Assembly (NCBI GenBank): GCA_038373885.1
Contig: JAWZYV010013002.1
Location: 251,501 to 315,500 of the forward strand
Length of the DNA: 64,000 nt
Direction: 5' to 3'
DNA from: Cheiracanthium punctorium
Taxonomy: Eukaryota > Arthropoda > Arachnida > Araneae > Cheiracanthiidae
Both the position numbers and the translations under genes were made by a program. The notes under the pieces were generated by a model, which was not told where the DNA came from, did no database searches, and worked only from the letters and a program-made list of their open reading frames with translations. Shown piece after piece: positions 58,455 to 64,000 of the stretch (its first letter is position 1; each line of letters begins with the position of its first letter).

Positions 58455-60165
58455 TTACTTTCTTGTATACGGAATATAAGAAAGTAATGTGATCGCGAAA
58501 AATTTCAGGAGTCACATTTCGACGAAAAAACCTATTTTGACTACCTCTAAATTTACTTTTAAGAATTTTTCAAATGCATCTCATCGTAGGCATGCTTGTA
58601 TGTTTATATAAATGCATGTACAACCCACTTTGCCAGACCGCGAATCTAGTTTGACCAGTTTTTGCCGGACGTCTGTATGTAAGTACGTGTGTACGTAACT
58701 CGCATATTTCAAAAACCATTGGTCGTGGAACTTTGAAACTTTATATTTACGATTGTTGTGACCTCTAGGTCTGCACCTCCCCTTTTGGTCTCAATCGACA
58801 GGATTGTTTATCTACAGGGCCGCCCAAAAGATTCTAAATACATTACGCTCTATGGGCAGAAATTCATTAAAGCGTATTTTAGAGGTATTAGGCAATTTCA
58901 AACAACGAAATAGTGTATGTATCATTTATAGTTCTGCTACATGAACACTCAAAAGAATTCCAACATATCACAGTCAATGGCAGTTCTAGGCACATTCATC
59001 CATTTCAAGCACAACATCCTCCTACCATACAGTTCGGTAATGGTCCGACCACGGTCATATGACTCCCTCAAAAATTATGGTGAAGTTCGCCAAGTTTCGC
59101 GACTTTTGGTGTACGTGTGTATGTATTTAACTCTTATACCTCAAAACTATTAGTCGTAGAATGTTGAAATTTCATATATAAGATTGTTGTAACATCTATT
59201 GTGCATCTCAATTTTTGGTTCCAATCTACTGGAGAGTTTATTTACAGGAACACCCAAAAGAATCTCAAAAAGTCAATGTCTACGGACATCTTCAATATTT
59301 TATGTCTGTAGTCATTGTTTGGTCCATGTCCAAAATCTCGCCATTTGTCATCGAGCATGGTGAGTTTTGCCGAAATATCGTCACATTCGGCGCCAAAAAT
59401 AATTTCGTATTTCGCGTAACTCGAAAACGTTTAACCGTAGAATGTTGAAATTTTGTATTTAGAACTATTGTTACATCTAACTGTGCATCTCTTTTTTGAT
59501 TGTAATCGACTGGGTAATTTATTTGCAGGGTTAACCAAATAACTTTAAATTCATTAAGGTGTATGGATACATTCAATTTATTGGAAGTCTGTGGTCAATT
59601 ACTACTTTGGCTACCCCCCAATATCTCGAAAACTATCTCAAGCTTGTCGACTTTTGGCGAAATATCGTCAAATTAAGTGTCAAAAACAAATCTTTCAAAT
59701 TGAACCCATCTTGGTGATATTTATTTATTTGCCAGGAGAGAACAGCTCGCGTCACTGAATGTGTCACTTAGAGCTACATATAAGTTCTTCCCTGAATTTC
59801 CCGCCACAAATTTGAACCTCATCAGAAGGTGGTGAATTTCTGAATATTGGCAATTGGCACCCCTCGGAAACTGCTAGCGATCGCCGAGAGGACTTTCGGA
59901 ACCACGGATTTAACGTGCACGTACACCGCGCTCTTTAGTGGTACGCCGGTATCGAACCCACAACCTTCCGGTTACGAGTCCAACGCCTTGACCACTGAGC
60001 TACCACGGCCCATCTTGGTGATATCGGAAATATTTGGTTAAGAATCGCTAAACCTTGCTATTATTGCAGTATTTTATCTCTTTAAAACAAAATAAGTTTA
60101 GATGAAGTGCACCGAAAATATTTTTTATTTAATAGACGTGCAAGAAAGTCATGTGTCGTCCACAT
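58455..60165 (+). repeat. Dispersed hairpin-ended repeat, copy C, with nested SINE
   Basis: Starts with hairpin TTACTTTCTTGTATACGGAA...TAAGAAAGTAA (58455..58487) and ends with CAAGAAAGTC and ATGTG...CACAT (60151..60165), as in copy B. It aligns with copies A and B; a SINE interrupts it at 59721..60008. Confidence 0.65.
59721..60008 (-). mobile_element. tRNA-derived SINE with 16-bp target duplication
   Basis: Exact direct repeats CCCATCTTGGTGATAT at 59705..59720 and 60009..60024. On the minus strand the head reads GTGGTAGCTCAGTGGTCAAG (box A) and GGTTCGATACC (box B), followed by a body shared with 16921..17181 and an (AAAT) tail at the left. A recent, well-bounded insertion. Confidence 0.9.
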
Positions 60166-60181
60166 CAAATTTTTTTAAATA

Positions 60182-61634
60182 CTAGGGGGCCAAGCCCCCT
60201 AGACTCGCTACGCTCGCTTTTCGTATGAGGAATTCTGTTCGTAATGAGGCTTTATTAGTAAATAAGACATAATTTTAAACGATAAATTAAACGATAATTC
60301 CTGTTCATGTAAGGTTACCGGGAAAACCGTTATCCATATATTCATATACATAATCCTTTGCAGATTGACGTATTTAGCATCACGAAATATATCATCTCGC
60401 CAGTCTACACTCTCAAAAATTATTTTTTCAATTCACGGGAATTTTGCAGCAATCAGTGCTACCGGAATATTTCCGTTAATTGACGAATATCCGTTTCTTT
60501 TTCCCCTGTCAACTGAAGAAACTTCTTTAGAGTATACGAAATTTTTCCCTCTTCTTCAGATTTTCAGGAAGAATTTACGGAAATATTACGATTCCAATTA
60601 GTACGAAAATTATTCGTTGAAAAATGAGGAAAAAAATTAGTGTTTAAGGATGCACTTTCAAAAATTGTTTCTTCAATTCACGGAAATTTTACTGGCAGCA
60701 GTGCTGCCGGAATATTTCCGTTAACTGACGAATATCCGTTTCTTTTTTTCTCCTGTCAATTGAAGAAACTTCTCCAGATTCAACACATTTTTTTCCTGTT
60801 CTTCGGATTTCTGAAAGAAGAATTCACGGAAATGTTACGTTTCTCAGGAGTACGGAAATTATTCGTTGAAAAAGGAGGGATAAATTAATGTATAAAGACG
60901 AATTTTTCTGAGAGTGTAGCAAACATCTAAGTTGTACTATAACTTGTATAATGACATAGTTAAAGCCGCCAAGTATTTCTACTGGTAGCAAATACCCAAG
61001 CTAACCTAGCCGGCTTTACTATAATCTGCATTTTAATTATTTTTCAAAATACTGGGTGCTAACATTTGGAACACGCGGTTTAGATTCACCCTGCTTGGAG
61101 AGATATCCTTTTGCCAGATCGTACCTGATGCCAAAATGGCGCTTTTTAAATCAGTTGCAATTAGTTATTCTGTTTTGGAAAAACCAATAATCAGTAACTC
61201 TGAAATCCTGTTATCTAAGAGAACTTATTTAATAATCGTCAACTTTGTGTAACACATTTTGACTTACTTTATTTTTTCACATACTTTTTAATTTAGCGTA
61301 AAATTGGTGTATTTCTACTTCATATTTGTCACTTTCACACGATTCTACATACTTGGACTTTTACTTTCTTGCAAAGGAATGAATGATTTTATGCTGGTGA
61401 AAATTGCCAAATATCTGGCAACCATATTAAGCTTATTTTTTCAGTTTTTATTAATATCTTCTAAAATAATTCAAATTTCGAAAATTAAGTCAGTTTATCG
61501 GATTCCTAGGAATTTTCCAAATCCGTGGACACCGTAGTCGAAACTCAAATCCCCAAGGTTTAGGAGGAGATAGCCGAACAAGCTCTTGACAGCGGCGGCG
61601 TCTGCGTACGTTACTTATTTTTATAATAGAGAGA
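60182..61634 (-). mobile_element. Possible Helitron-like element with unusual 3' end
   Basis: Minus-strand 3' end GGGGGCTTGGCCCCCTAG|T at 60182: the hairpin arms run straight into CTAG, unlike the other ends here that have 8-10 nt between. Preceded by GCGAGCGTAGCGAGT. The possible 5' end at 61634 reads A|TCTCTCTATTATAAAAATA. The pairing is inferred; nested MITE at 60405..60919. Confidence 0.35.
60405..60919. mobile_element. MITE (515 bp), TIR CTACACTCTCA
   Basis: Left CTACACTCTCAAAAATTA and right, reverse complement, CTACACTCTCAGAAAAATTC. Inside, two related halves (60427.. and 60672.., offset 245 bp) share 'cggaatatttccgttaa' and 'gacgaatatccgtttctttt'. Open frames at 60365..60601 and 60640..60888 are these two halves, so they reflect a duplication and not a known protein. 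Confidence 0.65.
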
Positions 61635-61858
61635 TAAAGGATAGGAAAGCAGGGACCGTACGTATAACAATTAAACTCCATATTTTAAAAAGTGTAAAGC
61701 CCCTAGTAAAAATATTGCCATTTCTTGATGCTGCCTATTTTAAGATGATTTTTTCTAATTGAAAGTGTGTTTCGATCACTTACGGTTTAAAAGATCATCG
61801 CTTTAACATCCATTTTGAATCAACCGGTATAGCGTTAAAGTAAAAACAAATAAATAAA
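61635..61858. other. Short stretch without recognised gene
   Basis: No feature recognised. Confidence 0.3.
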
Positions 61859-61880
61859 TCTCTACTTATTATAAAAGAAG

Positions 61881-61919
<39 letters not shown>

Positions 61920-62350
61920 TGTGTGTGTGTCTGTCTGCAGCGTTACGGACAAACGGCTACACCTAGAAACACCAAATTTGGTATTCGGGAAGATGTAAAT
62001 ATGTAGTTGTGCACCTCGAAGCGATTTTTTCAAAATTCGACCTAGATTTTTTTTTATTTTATGTTTTATGCGATTTTTGGCATTTTTTCTCACCTAATTC
62101 GTAATAACGGCGGAAATTACGCTCGCAGCAAAACGGCATTTGTATCATCGGATAGAGGAGAAAATTTTCTTTTAAAAACAGTTTGTTCTGAATACTTAAC
62201 CTGATTTACCGATTTTTAGGAATTTTTTTACTAAACACCTGCTTCGCGATTTTTTTTCGTAAAATAATTTTAAAACTGTCGCATCTTGAATTCTATCCGT
62301 CATAACTTTTAGATATTTTGACAAATCGTGAAACATTCTTTTCTCCCTCT
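61859..62350 (+). mobile_element. Helitron-type 5' end, plus strand
   Basis: A|TCTCTACTTATTATAAAAG followed by a (TG)n tract (61880..61931), 'ctgtctgcagcgttacgg' and 'caccaaatttggtattcgg', a layout known from animal Helitron 5' ends. 62000..62350 recurs at 30690..31020. No 3' end seen before the window edge. Confidence 0.5.
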
Positions 62351-64000
62351 TTTAAAATAAAAACGAAAAAATTATGTAAATTAGATGATTTTTTACGAAT
62401 TTTAATGCAGCCTAATGTTTAGAATTTAATAGCATCAACGCGATCTTACGCCATTCATTACATTGCGATCACGGCACGAGAATTTATGTTCGGCTGTTGC
62501 CACAGAAAGGATTAGAAAAAAGGGTTTTTTCAACCAATCGAGTTTTTAAATGGGATATCAGAATTTCAATTCGCAAGTGAGGACGTCATTCTATGACGTC
62601 AAATGCTTTAAGATACCTAAAAATTACGCCATAATTTTAACTCATTTATTCCAGCTCTATTTTTAACACAGGGAGACGATATTTTGATTAAAATTTACTG
62701 TAGAAATAAACTAAGAAATTCACGATTATTATTATTAGAAGTGGTATTTTAATCCGGTGCTTATTTAAAAATTGAAATGTTTTCACGGCGCTGAAAATGT
62801 TCATTTTAAAAGTTACAAAGTTCGTTTCAAAGCGCGATATATTAAAATTTTTCTATTTATTATTTTTATTTTTGGCATTTAATTTAGCGCAGGCGTTGCC
62901 TAACATACGCATGCAGGTTGCGAGTATAGTTTTATTTTAACGTTGAATTACGTTCCTCCATAAAGGTCACGCAAAGTTTTAATGATACCGTTTGAAAACA
63001 ATTATGCGAAATATCGAAAGTAACTCCGAAATTAATCTACCGGGGTATCCTTTACGGCAGTCAAACAGTGACGTCATAAATTAAAAAAAATGTGTGAAAT
63101 TTGTAAACTCTGCAACTCTAACGCCCTGTCACAATTAAAATGGGAATAAGTAGCTCCTCGAGATTACACAGTTTGATGTTTTTCAGGAGACAGGACTATG
63201 GAGGATATAAAAGATATCGCTATTGGATATTTAAAATGGCACCCCTTGGATATTTTCTCCCCACAGTAAGATGAAATGGTTTACGGCGCTAAATACGCCA
63301 ATCTTATAAAACTATGTATAAATTAAATATATATGGAGAGTTTCCTTAATGGCAACCATTATGTGAAATGATTATTATTTATGCTAATGCGTAAATTGCA
63401 AAGAATCGCCACAGAATCAAAAGATCCCATTGAGGCCAAATAATCTAAGCTGTTTCTTTTAAGGGAGCCTTGAAGAGGGAGAAGCGAGTATAGATAGTAT
63501 TAATGTACGTAATAGGTAGTATTATTAGATTTGTAAAGATAGTATGAATAAATCGCAATGTACCACGTTAATAAATATTTCATGAAATTAAAAGTGTTTA
63601 TCCGTTTTGAACGGTTGTCTTACAACCAACTAAACGAAAAGTAATTCTAATTTGCGTTAATATATCCCGCAGTCATTTCAACAGAGGGGATTACTTGAAC
63701 TTTTTTTTAAATGAAATTCTGTTTTGTTACATGCAGATATGATTTTAGTAGTAAAATATTCCTTTCTTCCCGTATGAAGAGCCGGTGCGCAGCTATTTTA
63801 AAAACATCTCTTGAAAATAGCATAAATGAATTCAGAAGACCTCAAAACGTGTAAATACACCAAAATCTCGAAGTCGAATTTTTTTCATGATTGCAATACT
63901 TTCCTTATATGGTACATTTTCGGAAAGAAATAAATGGTGCTCCATTTCATGTAGTGTCTTAGGACATTTTGAAAGCCAGGAGTTTTCTGCAAACTATTAA
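62351..64000. other. AT-rich tail of the window, no gene recognised
   Basis: No exon or RNA gene recognised; I searched for a Cys-loop exon after an AG and did not find one. 'gcgcaggcgttgcctaac' (62887) resembles a degraded Helitron hairpin without CTAG. Confidence 0.3.

Noticed and set aside
59942..60008. Possible tRNA gene, minus strand
   Set aside because: It is the head of a SINE with a 16-bp target duplication and a non-tRNA body.

Overview
This is a stretch of animal nuclear DNA, most likely arthropod. It is AT-rich, has spliced GT-AG exons, no operons and almost no intact coding sequence, and is packed with transposon families. The one host gene I can support encodes the N-terminus of a Cys-loop ligand-gated anion channel, closest in my recollection to invertebrate glutamate-gated chloride channels. 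I cannot name the species; a chelicerate would fit but is not proven.

Layout. 1-850: end of a dispersed hairpin-ended repeat. 1100-8320: SINEs, Helitron pieces and a hAT MITE. 8400-11850: relics of a Tigger/Jerky-like transposase and a Gypsy-type Gag/protease, plus two hAT MITEs with 8-bp target duplications. 12640-13760: TA-flanked MITE with a SINE inside. 14750-15290: probable LTR. 16340-21360: SINEs, a hAT MITE, a foldback element with hammerhead-like motifs, a TA-flanked minisatellite MITE. 21690-24870: Helitron fragment, then a Sola-like DNA transposon relic. 25000-26702: two foldback structures.

27404-33488: three exons on the plus strand, phases matching across introns of 4947 and 888 bp. 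They give a signal peptide and the start of the extracellular domain (72 residues). The gene must continue to the right, but I could not find exon 4 in the window. The introns contain hAT MITEs and other repeats.

33960-64000: almost wholly repeats. These include a SINE, a perfect 112-nt inverted repeat carrying hammerhead-ribozyme-like cores, pogo/Tigger-type MITEs, and Helitron termini at 35583, 50835, 50997, 53544, 56900 and 60182. There are several tandem arrays inside Helitron-like units, a hAT MITE whose empty site is preserved in a second copy of the host repeat 5 kb away, an LTR, a broken mariner/Tc-type transposase, and a second and third copy of the hairpin-ended repeat.

Apart from the channel exons nothing here looks like a working host gene. 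The most unusual signals are the hammerhead-like palindromes, the internally verified transposon insertions and the Helitron-like units that carry minisatellites.
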